Shown in pieces: positions 31,498 to 43,300 of a stretch of 64,000 bases of DNA (position 1 is its first letter; each line of letters starts with the position of its first letter). Source of the stretch: Serendipita indica DSM 11827 (lineage: Eukaryota; Basidiomycota; Agaricomycetes; Sebacinales; Serendipitaceae); the NCBI GenBank assembly GCA_910890315.1, contig CAJVGD010000005.1, positions 620,001 to 684,000 on the forward strand, given 5' to 3'. The translations under genes and the position numbers were made by a program. The notes below the pieces were generated by a model. It was not told where the DNA came from. It worked only from the letters and a program-made list of their open reading frames with translations, and ran no database searches.

Positions 31498-34001
31498 CTA
31501 ATCCGGCATCGAGTCTTCATTTACAGGTTGACCTGGGTGATACCCGTACGGCTGGTGATGAAGCTGCTGTGGTGGTTGGTTTTGCTGAGGATAAGGATAC
31601 ACTCCTCCCGCTGGGTTCGTCGGTGCGGCTCCGTACGAGCCATATGCCGCGGTCCCATAGCCCACCGTCGTGTTCATACCCGGCTGTACAGCTGGTGGCG
31701 CCTGGTGCTGCTGTTGTTGCTGTTGCTGTGTACCTTTGTACTGCGACACCGCAGCGGATGAGTCTGTTTCGTCTGGGCTCCACGAGCCCCCATTGTCCTC
31801 GATGTGGCCCACGTAGCCACTGGGAATTTGCACGTACGGTTGGTACGCGGGTTGCTGTTGCTGTTGCTGATACTGTGGTTGATATTGTTGCTGAACCGGG
31901 GCTGGGGCCGGATTCTGGGCTGGACTTTGACTGGGAGCTGGGACAGGGGCTGGCGACGTTTGGGTTGTAACTTGGGCCGCAGGTGAAGCAGCTGCATGCG
32001 TTGGTCGATTAGGTTGAGTGGATTGGTACTGCTGGGTAGCCGGCGCGGGTTGTGGCGCTGATGCCGCGAGGGGGACTGTTCGATCATACCCCGAGTACGC
32101 AGAAGCCGTGTTTCCACTCATACCAGTCGTATGAGCGTACACGGGAGAGGCCATGTGTACCCCGGGCGACGGTCCTGCTGCGAGGCCACTGTCCATTCCG
32201 CTCGACATGTTGTGGGTCGCGAACCCTGGAGTCGGTGGATTCAATGGGAGTCCGAACTCGTCTACATCATCCTCCGACAACGCTCCTGGAATTGTCTGCG
32301 TATCGTTGGGATCCATGGGCATCTCGCTATCCAGGATGTCCCGTGCAAACTTTTTGCCACGAACGCGACAGTCTGGTGAGCAGAAAAAGTCGTTTGGAAG
32401 AGGGGGCTTGGAGCGACACAGGAAGCACATCTGAAGGAGAGACCCCGTCGAGAGAGGCTGAGGAGGCGGCGAAGCAGTTCCTTCGCTGCTCGATGTGGGA
32501 TTTTGCCCATGCGCGGCGGGCTGCTGAGGGTTGAAGGGTGGTGGACTAGTCGAGCTCAGAGGCTGGTATGCGGGACCCATGAGTGGTTGTTGCTGTTGTT
32601 GATTCCCAGGAGTATTTGGAAGCTGTCGATTCGCAATCGAAGCTGCGTACTGCTGCGCAGGAGTACTCCCGGTAATGCTAGGATACAAGCTCGCGGATGG
32701 AGCAGCTTGAGTCTGTTGAGCCTGTTGAGGTACTCCAACACCCGTGTAAGGGGGAATCATGTTGGGCTGACCAGGCAAGGGAGTTTGTGTAGGAGGAACG
32801 GGTGCCTGCTGACCGGTAGCCATTCTACATATCATAGATGAGTATTCCATTCACCAAATTTTAGACGCATACCTCATATGTGTCCTACTGCAATACGGGC
32901 TCGGCTTTTTCGTGACGGGATCGACATAGACGGGTTTTGGACAGTTCTGAAACTGGCACGTTCCAGGTGGCTGAGCGGTTGCGGTGGGAGCTTGTCCCAT
33001 TCCCGACGTCGTTGGCTGCTGACCCATCTGAGGATAGGCCCCAGACTGAGGTCCCATTTGTTGATAGCCCATTCCAGGCTGAGTGCCCATCTGCGGATAG
33101 GTAGATCCGGGTTGAGGACCCATCGGCTGTTGCTGTTGACCCATTTGTGGATAGCCCATTACAGGTTGAGAACCCATAGTTTGTTGGTTAGTTTGCGGAT
33201 ACATGCCAGGCTGTTGAGGATACGCCATCCCTGCTTGCTGGCCCGGTTGACCCATGTACGGATAGGCCATTCCTCCTTGAGAGGCCATTGGTTGGTGACC
33301 CATCATCGCTTGCTGGCCTGTTTGAGGCTGCCCCGTCGGTTGGGGTGCCATCATTCCGGGAGCGGGGGCTCCCGCGGGAGGATGCTGTCCCAAACCCATC
33401 TGTTGACCTTGTCTATTCCAGAGTGATTAGAACTTTCCTCGCATCAGGGAGCTGGACGTACTGCATATGCTTCCGTCCGCAATACAAGCTAGGATTGCCA
33501 GCAGCATCCCGGTAGACTGGTCGACCACATCCGGCAATGAGGCAGTTTTGACCTATTATCGCATGCATCATGAGATCTACGAAGCTGGTGAAGAGCATCG
33601 GACATACCTCCCGTCGGCTGTTGCGGCTGGCTGCTTGAGCCTGAACGGTTCCCAAGAAAACGATTAAGAAGAGCAGAGGCTCCTCCACTTTGATGAGCTG
33701 GTTGTTGTTGCTGGGGCTGGGCCATTGGTTGAGGCGCTTGGGCTGCGTAGGCGGGCGGTGGTTGATTATTGTGCTGATTAGACTGACCCAGGAATCTGCA
33801 GGATGAAAGGAATAAGAACAGGATATCAGCTGAAGAGGCCGGGGCTTGCATAATCACTAACTGTGGCGTCGCTGCTGTAGCGCACGCTTTTGAGCAGAAC
33901 TGGTAACCTGGATTGATTGGACGTGTATTGCAATTCTTTTGTATATTGTGAGCTCGCTTTTATCACTATCGAGGCTGACATACGGGACAGAGCGTGGTCA
34001 T
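31498..34001 (-). CDS. Cys/His-module protein A, Q/P-rich, 745 aa
   Basis: Exons (minus) 34001-33984, 33935-33862, 33795-33608, 33552-33462, 33412-32873 and 32824-31498. The N terminus MTTLCPNCNTRPINPGYQFC with SKAC is a CxxC...C...C zinc-ribbon-like motif. Two modules of the second type follow: CLIAGCGRPVYRDAAGNPS with YCGRKH and CQFQNCPKPVYVDPVTKKPS with YCSRTH. A fourth Cys motif late in the chain, CFLCRSKPPLPNDFFCSPDC, again resembles the N-terminal type. Between and after them are long Gln/Pro/Met/Gly-rich stretches with repeats like YPQMGQQ and MGxQPGMGY, and a poly-Gln run near the C terminus. It is probably a scaffold or nucleic-acid/protein-binding factor (inference). It heads the tandem array A-B-C. 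Confidence 0.86.
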
Positions 34002-35119
34002 TTCGTGGTCCACCGACGCGTCGATGGAACAGGAAGAGGTTCAAGACAAGTCTCGGGAAATGGTTGACTTATAAGAGGCTGAGTGGCCAATCAGCAGCCA
34101 TCAATCCCGTTTCAACCAGCACAATCGATTTGTCAGGTTCGAGCTCGTCGACTCCTTTGACGGGCTGGCAATACACATTTCTTGAGATGGTTGGGAATAC
34201 CCAAGGGTTTAGACGCTGTAGGATGCAATCTATCCTCAAATGATGGAAATCGACGAGCCCAGCCCAGAGACGGCACGACCGAGGATGGATCCAGTCTGGG
34301 ACTGCAGAGCTCCTTGGTCAAGATATACGGCACACTCTATGACGAACCGTCTCAGCTACGCTGCAATCTGCCATGGGCTACTCAAGAGGAGGCGCAACCT
34401 TGGGCTATCCTAGCGACCAGGATACTACACCAACCGGTTTATTTTCCAGCACAATGCTTGTACAGTCTCATAGCTGCCCAGCTATGCGTGCGCTTGGGGA
34501 ATGTACCACTGAGGACACCCTCCTCGATATCATAGCCTGCTGGCCGGGCCATACACAACTGGGGTGAGTAAGTGGTGGAAAAATATGGACTCCATTGCCA
34601 TGCAGGCGCCGTAATCCTCGCATCGCCACATCTAGCGCATGCCGCCCCTCACCACTCCCTAGCTCCCAACCAAATGTACCGCTGCCCCCCCTCAGCCGCC
34701 TAAAGTGGGTTACTCTCCAATGCTGGCTCCTTGCTTGTCACAATTCCACAGCCGCTGGTCACTACTCGTTCTATTCCGGCGTGACTCTGTCCCTCCAAAG
34801 GTGTCCGGAACAGGAGAGTCTCCAAGGCGAATAGCTCAAGTGACTGCACAGCTTCCTACTTCACAGGTGATCGACACCAGGTAACTGGCATAACCGTTCA
34901 ATTTAAAAATCTGGAGTCGGATGCTGACACAGCTACGCATGCATGTGGTGCTCCTCTCAAATATATGACGTGGGGACGACTCGTAGATGGTTGATACATG
35001 AAGCCAAGAGGCTCACACCCCTCCCGGCGAAGATAAAAGGACTCTCCTACCACGGCAGGACAGGAGTCATCAGCACGACCACCCACATTCAAAATCCAAG
35101 CACATATAACCTTGCTCTA
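34002..35119. other. Intergenic, about 1.1 kb
   Basis: Lies between module gene A (-) and the dsRBD gene (+), which diverge. Open frames at 34182-34535 and 34595-34834 (+) show no family signature. A TATA-like gataaaag sits at about 35032-35039, some 85 bp before the dsRBD start. Confidence 0.5.
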
Positions 35120-35368
35120 ATGTCTTCTTGGATCCAGGAACTGAAGCAGATCCAGGAGAAGCATTTCGCAAAGAAGAAATGGCCTATCACCTGGGACTTC
35201 TACCAAACAAAAAACTCTACCGAAAACAAGCAAGAGTGGGCATGCAGGTTCTATTATGAGGACAATTTAGTCGGGGAAGGCGCACCTGCCACGAACAAAA
35301 AGGATGCTCAAGAGAGTGCATCCAACCTCGCCATCCGATATCTTAGGGAGCGAGGCTGCCCTTGCTGA
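35120..35368 (+). CDS. Single-domain dsRNA-binding protein, 82 aa
   Basis: One uninterrupted exon. The protein is little more than a double-stranded-RNA-binding domain: SSWIQELKQIQEKHF (helix 1), PITWDFYQTK and WACRFYYEDNLVGEGAPATN (three strands), then KKDAQESASNLAIRYL (helix 2 with the KKxAxxxA-type phosphate-contacting start). Residues expected in loop 2 and the KKxAxE-A motif are present, so RNA binding is plausible. No catalytic or second domain is attached. The same frame is open back to 34943, but the TATA-like element at about 35032 and lack of similarity favour the ATG at 35120. Lone dsRBDs can compete with Dicer or editing enzymes for dsRNA; that role is speculation here. Confidence 0.8.
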   Translation: MSSWIQELKQIQEKHFAKKKWPITWDFYQTKNSTENKQEWACRFYYEDNLVGEGAPATNKKDAQESASNLAIRYLRERGCPC

Positions 35369-35581
35369 TCAACTGCGCCTATTCTCTAATTATCTTTCGC
35401 GTCTTATCCTCCGATGGAATGCTGAAATATGAAACTCGTTTTAATTGCATCTTTGTTTAATTTTCTTCCTTAATTTTCTTTGTTATCTGTGTTTAATTTA
35501 TTTATCTATCGCTCAACCATATGGCCTGCTCGAGTCAGAGAGGGGAGCCACCCAAATCAGAACTTGACCTCGTCCATTATC

Positions 35582-36395
35582 ATGACTCGCAAGCTAGGTA
35601 GCTCATAAAAGCATCAAAGGACCCAAGAATTTACCTATTTCAAGTCTTTATCACAGGGAACAAGAACAAACTAGTAGAAGTTCAGGCCATATTGGCAAAG
35701 TTCGACATCGAGGTGGAGGCAAGGGCTCTTGATAGTACGTGATCACACCTCTGTATATGTCTCCCACTGATGTGAGGCCCATTCAGTCCCTGAAATTCAA
35801 GGGACGACGCTCGAAGTCTCGGCAGACAAGTGTCGACGAGCAGCAGAGCTAGTAAGAGACCGGTCTACTTTGGCACTTCTCTAACGAACATTGCAGGTCG
35901 GTGGTCCATGTATAACAGAAGACACAGCGCTCGCTTTTCACGCACTTGGAGGCCTGCCGGGGCCATATATCAAGGATTTCATGAAGACAATTGGCCACAG
36001 CGGTATTCAGGTTTCGTTTCGGGAGTGACAAGCATGTTATATCTTCAATGATAGGTCTCAACGCGATGCTCACTGGCTTTCCTACCAAGGGTGCTACCGC
36101 CATTTGCACGTTGCTTATTCTGCAGGACCTGGAGAAACACCTCAGCTATTTGTCGGTGAGACAGAGGGAGAGATTGTCCCTGTCAGAGGACCTACGCATT
36201 TTGGCTGGGATGCCGTGTTCCAAGCCGCGGGGACAGGCCAAACGTACGTCTCGACCACTACAAGGTAGTCGAATCTCATCAGTTTCCGACTTGAGCAGAT
36301 TCGCTGAAATGGATCCCGTCTTCAAGAACACTATCTCTCATCGGTTCAAGGCGCTAACAAAGCTTGTCGATTTCCTCAAGACGCTGCCAGAATAA
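35582..36395 (+). CDS. HAM1: Inosine triphosphate pyrophosphatase HAM1/ITPA, about 187 aa, one apparent frameshift
   Basis: Exons 35582-35597, 35645-35734, 35787-35851, 35897-36002, 36055-36243 and 36299-36395. The product reads [69 protein letters not shown], then [47 protein letters not shown] and [15 protein letters not shown]. This is the full HAM1 family pattern; the enzyme hydrolyses ITP, dITP and XTP to monophosphates. Between AICT and AYSAGPGE the frame slips: the sequence has TT at 36111-36112 where TTT would restore the expected ICTFAYSAGPG. The rest is intact. Confidence 0.93.
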
Positions 36396-36486
36396 GAACC
36401 AAGACGAGGGAAGCTATTTTGGTATTGAGGACTAGTATACGGATGGATCAAATAGAATTAAGTTATCACACAAGCCCGTTGCCTTT

Positions 36487-37276
36487 TCATCGTTTGCCTT
36501 TGCCATAAACCTCTATGCAGCGCTCCTCGAATGCCGTGACCATCATCGACGATACTCGTCCAAAGAAACCTCTGGACATTGCCGCGTGCAAGGGGTTTGA
36601 AAACGCAAACGCAATGTCAAATGAAAGGAGCGTTGGCCCTTCTTCCGCAGGATGCTGTGATAAATCTATTCGCGATTCCACGTTCGTAGGGTGAGGAGAG
36701 TTAGCAGACGCCGGCTGAAATCGCCATGTAGTGATCAGTCTTTTAAAGATTGGTGTGGACGTTGCAGCGACGGCCTACGATTCCTTAATACTGAACACAA
36801 AATAAATTTGATGAGCATACCTGAACACTCTCAAACGGGCGACATTCGACTTTGCTAACATAGCTTTCGTCCACGCCCAGAAATCCGACTTTCAATTCTG
36901 CCTCTAGATTCACCGGTGGATCCCCATCGTTTCCCAAATTAGTTTTCCAGTCTGGACGGGATGATTTCAAGACTGTTGAGCCGGTACAGAATGGGATAAA
37001 TCGATGATACGAGTCGACATTGGCGACCAGTTCGTAAAGTTGTTTTCTGCTATAACTACGCATCATGGTCAGCTTAACCCAGATTTTAAGTAGTATATAC
37101 ACGCACGGCATAATCTTCCTTTCGTGGTACCTCTGTAGGTCGTCCTCAGGGCCCGAATCCTTTCCAGAGCTCTCTCCAAATGGGTTGAGTGATGTCGGCA
37201 GAGTAAAGAAACATCGCGAATACATTGAAACCCGTCTAAGAATGTGGTTCCTAGATGCTTGGAACCGTACAATCAT
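36487..37276 (-). CDS. COQ10: Coenzyme Q-binding protein COQ10, START-like, 230 aa
   Basis: Exons (minus) 37276-37107, 37055-36821 and 36774-36487. The N terminus is a likely mitochondrial presequence (MIVRFQASRNHILRRVSMYS). The domain reads YSRKQLYELVANVDSYHRFI with PFC, LEAELKVGFLGVDESYVSKV, TTWRFQPA, LLSFDIAFAFSNPLHAAMS and FFGRVSSMMVTAFEERC, which is the conserved order of the polyketide-cyclase/START fold of Coq10. The protein binds ubiquinone in the inner membrane and is needed for efficient respiration. All three junctions are GT-AG in phase. Confidence 0.95.
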
Positions 37277-37367
37277 GGTCGACGACGCGTCAAGTCGAGG
37301 TAGAGGGTCAAACTTATGACGGAGCTTTGACGGGAGTATGATTACAGAAAGAACGTGAATACATGTT

Positions 37368-40300
37368 TTAGTTGACGCGGAGGTTTAAGAATGCTTCTAG
37401 GATATCGATGATGTTCTTCTCCTTGTTCCCGACAGGTTTCGAGGCTTTCGAGAGGGCTGATTTCGCTTTGCTTAGCATTGCAAGAAGCTCAGACACGACA
37501 TCCCCTCCGATACCAGGCAGGAGGGCAGTTCTCTTCAATGCCATCAAGCCAAGGAATGCCGAAGGATCTTTACCGTAGCCAATGTCGTTCCATTCTGCTC
37601 CAACGTCCTCCTGTGAAATATCGCCTGCCTCACGTTGTTGATTCCATATCGCGAGCTGCGTTACGCTGAATATAGCGATAGACTCAAGCGACTGGGTCAA
37701 AAGCGAAAGGTCATAGGACGATTCGTATGGCTGCAGCGATGTCGATGGGGGTGGTTTCGCTCGTTTCTTCTCCTTGAAGTGGTCCATGACCTCGACTATC
37801 CCGTTGCCCATCTCGAGCAAGGTCCCCATTGTAGCGAGCTCGCCAACTACAACTTTTGTCGTCTGAAGTAATTGGTCAGCCAAGAATAGGTTCAAGGGAT
37901 CACAAAACGTACAGGTGCAATCTGAACGGTGGTTGGCCAATCGTCTGGCTCAGTCACGATGACGGCGTCACCTTGATTGACAATGACAAGTGTGGACAAG
38001 ATGTCCCGAACAGTACCATGCAGCTTTTGCGTCAGGGTTGCTATGAACGGTCGCTTGTCGACATCCAGCAAGTCGGATGTCGATGTCATACCGACACTTT
38101 GAGCAAGTTCACGATCCAGTATCCGCCGTTCTTCCGAAGAATTGGCCTCAAAGAGGCTTGCCAGGTGGTTGGGATGAGATAGCACGTAGTTCAAATGTTG
38201 CAGGAGCGTCAAAGATTTTTCGGAGAACGTTTCGAGGATTGCCTTGGCTTGCTGATCAATGGGAGACCGGGGATTGACCCAAAGGGACATGGCATAGAAA
38301 AGACCCATGACTCCATTGAGCTCGTCCAGGATTGCACTACTAAGTGGAAGTCCTACATTCCATTCTAAAGCACGAGAGAGTTGTGCACCATAGAATTGAA
38401 TGAAACTCACGACTTCCGTCTCGATGAAGTGTCCACTTCGAGAGCCGACTGATCCAACGAGGCCGGTCATGATGGTGAGAATCATGCACCAAGCCGTATG
38501 AGCAGGATTTCGGTCACCGGGAAGGGCGGGGTGATATGTGTCGAGCGTGCCTACGTTCAGCGCCGGAGCAATGCTGATACTGCAGTACGCAGAGGCTGCG
38601 CCAGACATAGCCAGCGTATCGGCAGCTCCATCTGTGCTCGATAGAGAAGCTTGAAGAGCGAGCATATGCCGTGCATAGAGTGGATATCGAAGTGTCCTCC
38701 ATGACTCTTCGTCCATATGTACACCAGCGATGTCGCACTTGGCAAGCAGTTCAAGACTTATTCTAGCCAAGTTGAGCTCTTGAACGCGTTCTAGCCAAAG
38801 ACCCGGAGATGTATGGAGCTCGGGTCGAGTAGACTGCTCAAAGACGGTGACTAGGAGCTCCAAATCGCGGTCGATCTCAACGGCTTGCGTTGATCTGGCG
38901 TTTTCGATGGTTTCTACCAGCGCGACAGAGACAAACGCAGTGATGGAGAACATTGCAGAGGCGATGATGGAGCATTGGTCTGCAGTGAGCAGTGACTGCT
39001 TGGAACACACTGCCCGAGCCCTGCGAGAGCAGAGGTAGGCCAGTCGTAGAACTAATCGGTGATATTGCGTTCCAACACCTGCTCGCGTCTGGCGAAGAGA
39101 GTCGATCGGCGGAAAGGTTTCGCTCATCACGATGGCATGAACGTTTCGAACCAAGTCACAGAAGCTCTTGACAAGCTTCTTATCACCCGATAGAGGCAAC
39201 GACCAGCTCCCCTCGAGAAGTGCGAGCAATATCCCTAAACGCTCCACGTGAATAACCGCCATAATGTCTCCACGCCTTGACTCTTTGGCTATTATCTCCG
39301 ACAGGGGAATGGAGAGAGAGAACAACATCTCCTGACCAGCATCTCCGCCTTGGACCGTGGGGCCTCCCTCTTGCACAAACTTCTTCCAGGCCCGGGTGTG
39401 CTCAATTTGCGCATCAACCAACGACCAGTTGCAGTTGGCCGCTTGTGCAGTGTGAAGGATTTGCCTTATTCGAGGTATTTCGCGTGGATAGGCTTCGATA
39501 GGCAGTCGTGATTCAAGCAGGGTGATCTGATAGAGATAATCGGGACCGAAATGACGGTGGGAGAATGGGAATGGGGTTTGGAGCGCCTCCAGGTCGAAAT
39601 CTGGCAGAGAGTCCTTGAACTGCTGAGCGAGACTGGAGTGCAGGGAAGGATCAAAGGAAGACGTCGCTGCATCCTTCAAGTGTTGCGAGAGCGCAGTCCC
39701 CGATTGGAGAAAGCTTTTCAGGCCCATTATGCTCAATGGTGTGGTCGGGGCGCTTGAGCCTTTGCTACGCGCGCGATGTGAACTGACTTCGATGGAAAGG
39801 ATTTCGACCACATATGCTTGGCTAAGTATGTGATAGGCTTGCTGAGAGGTGGATTGGAAAGCCGATGCGCCTACTCGTTCCACTTCCATGCCGGTACGCG
39901 GAGAGTCAGAGGAAACTCGCTGGCGTAATATCCAGATTATACGGGTCCAAAACGCGGCATCCTTCCGCACTTGGTCAAGAACTGCTGCATGCTCCAAGCC
40001 ATGGCGCCATACAACGGCGATAAACCGTAGCATCGAACAAAGCAGCTCAGGGTCAGCTTCCCAAAGATTATCCCAGATAGAAGCACTCTGAACTGCAATG
40101 CTAACGGCGCTCCTCCTCCTTAGCAAGGTGTCCGGAACGTTTTTTTCGTCTTGAGCTGGGGCGACTTCGTCCGCCTTCGCCTTTCCTTTGTCGTCAGACG
40201 CTCCCTCGGGCCAAAGCCGGTTATAGAAAGATCCCGTGACAAACAAGGTTGCGAACGCTGGCTGGTGCTCGACCGCAGTGGCCATCAGAGTCCAGATGGA

Positions 40301-43300
40301 TCGCCTCAGACGCGGATCTTGATAGGGATCACGGACTATGGCGACGAGTTGCTTCGTTGTCTCCTCTGCATCCTGCATATGCATCACCAAGCTTGGTGCA
40401 GAGGGCTGAATCTTGGAAAAGCTGAGAATAAGGAGGGAGATGACCTCGGAAGCGTAGGAAGGAACGTTGGGTCCCATCTCATCGTTGCTGATAAGTTTGG
40501 CGATGGAGTCGATTGGAATTTGCTTCGCCTGGCGCGTGTTGCTGCCAGTGGAAGAGGGGGAAGTCCCGACGCAAAGCTGATGCTCGAGGAGGGACTGCTT
40601 TGCGCTATTCTGCGAAGTGGCTTTATGTGCAAGCAGAAGGCGAAGCAAGTAAAGGAACGCTTGAAGAAGCCATATCAATTCTGCGTCTTCCAGTGCACGC
40701 GATGATGCCTTAAGTGCAGTCGCCATCTCCTGACCAATTGTGAGGATGTGGATCAAGGGAGAAAGCGTGATTGGAATGGCTTGGTGCAGGAAAACATCGA
40801 GGACGTAGTCGGCCAACCCTTTGAAAACCCCCTGGGTTGAGCCCTAAGTTGTGCATTTAGCACACTCTCATTTGCAGTTTATCCCAACGTACCTGTCGCT
40901 CTGAGTTTGTCGCCCAGTTACCCACAATATCGCAATACATTTCCGCAATCCGCCTTCCAATCTCAAATCGGTCTCCCAGGCGCCTGTATTTCCACCCAGA
41001 GTATTCCGTCCATATATTGGTATGAACGAATCGGAGAGCATTCCCGAGTACCTCACTTTGTAATTGACGGGAAAGCGCGGCTTCAAAGTCACTTGTCAGG
41101 GCATTGTCGAGCAACGACCGTACAAGAGAAATGACAGCAAAGGTAATGTTGTAGGTACCAGTCATTCGTTCGGAGATGAGAACCGCCGCGGTGGACGATT
41201 GCGGCAATGTGCTGGGTTGGAAGTATGTCGACTGTGAACCAGATGTATTGTAATGGGAAGAGCCAGAGGTGCCGAACCCAAGGCCCACACCCGTGAGTCC
41301 GAGGAAGCCTGTTGATCGCATATAAGGCCATACACGATTGGGAGATGCTCTCGCCAATACACTCAAGGTAAGGATGGCGCTGGAGATGATTTTGCTGTTC
41401 TGCGTCTCTTTGGTGACCTTGACAGCCCCCGAAAGCGTTCCCGCGCGAGAAGAGGAGCGCGAGAGCGCGTCGCTCAATAATCGCAGCACGACCTCTGCAA
41501 GCTCGAGCTTCTTTGTCTCCTCCACGCTATTGGGTTGATCCTCTTCCATCGAATCTCCGATAACATCGCGTTCCTCCATGCTATCCAGCAACGAGATCCT
41601 ACTCGGATCATCTGCAAACATGAGGACACTCCTGACGAGATCAAGGATCTCAACAATCAGCTCTTCTACATCGCTCGAAGCCAAGTCGACGCCGACAGCA
41701 GCTAGGGAAAAATTGACGGGCTTCCCAACTCCTTTGCGAAGCTGATTCACATTGACGTTTGGAGCCACTGGTTCTTGTCCGGCATGAGCGGCAGAAGAGC
41801 GACTGGCCGGATTGTTAACAATCTTTGCGCATTCGTCCAGAATTTCGAGGAGCAGGCACCACCCCGAGTACCTGTGCTTCCAACGGACCACAAGAGGTTT
41901 ACCGCTGCCTCCACTGACGAGCTGACCGCCACTTCGAACTGGTAATATGGAGCCTCCGGGGAGTTGAAAAGGGTACAAGTTATGATATATCGTTGTTGGC
42001 GTTCCATCCTCTGAAAGGGCACTCGATGTCTCCCAAAGGTTTCGGAGGCTCATTGGGAGCACCATTGCAAACGAGTCCATCACGTCCAGGTAGTGATAGA
42101 CGTGAAGTGCCGCTTGCTTTCTATCCTCATCTCGAGCGCGTTCCAGAAACGCAATGCCGCCGTTATTGTACACGCTCCCGCCCCAGAGACCATCACTGAT
42201 TGCTCCGACTCGGCCAGAAGCGGGAGAGGGCACAATAGTGCTGTTGAACCGGCTGATGGAGGAAAGATCCTTGCTGGCCTCGAGATCCCAGTGCCCTACA
42301 CCACTGAGGGCTCTTTGCAGGCGAATGAATGGACCCAGTGCTCCGTTTGACGGAAGGGAAGTCCCCACTATAATCAGTTAGTAAAACTAGTGAGACCAAT
42401 AAGATGGGTAGCTGACCGAGAGGAAAGAGTTCCGTTGTGAGGTTCAGCGCCTCTCTATAGGGCTCTGCCAACACGTCGTTTTGCCAGTATGTCGCCGCAA
42501 GCTCTGGAAGAGAGGGACCATGTCCGAAGAGATTTCCGAATAAGCGCAAGTATGACGAGCGATATTCGATTGGGAGAAGGGAAATGGAGAGTTGAGATGG
42601 AATACAGATGACAAGTCCTAAATAGCACATCAGAGCCGAGTTGGACGAGTGATTAATCACGTACGTTTGACAACTGTTCGATAGATGGGTGGCCCAAAGC
42701 CGACACTATGACCTTTTCCTTCACCATCAAAAATATTGGTACCTTCGCTTTCCTCTCGAACAATACATGCATCGAGATAATCGAGTACTTTGAGATCGTT
42801 GATAGCATACCCTGCCAATTGGCTACTCAGCCATCCTCCAATTCCCGAGGTACTGTCGCTGATAGTATCAACGTTGAAGTCTGGGATGATTGCCTTCATG
42901 AACGAGATGTACTGATTTGGCAGTCGGTCGCCCATTTCTGTCGCAAGTTGGCAGATGCTATAAAGCACAAAGGACCATCCAAGAAGAATGGGAGAGTATC
43001 GAGGGTCCGATGGAGATGAAGAAATGATGGAGTGAAGTTGGGGCAAGAGCCGAGAGTCGTACACGCGCTGGTAATCCGAACTTTCGCTACCGCCTGGTTG
43101 GTTGGGCAAAAGGGAGAGCGACATTGTCCCCGATTGGAGATGCGCAAGGTCAAATAGAGACACTGAGAGCAGCATCCACAGCATTTCTACTTGCTTTAGG
43201 ATTGACTTATCGGCATCCTCAAGATAGAGGAGGTTGTTTGTAGGCCCAGACCCATCGGGGTTGGCAGGCACCCGGACATTTAGTCCAAGGTCGCACTGGT

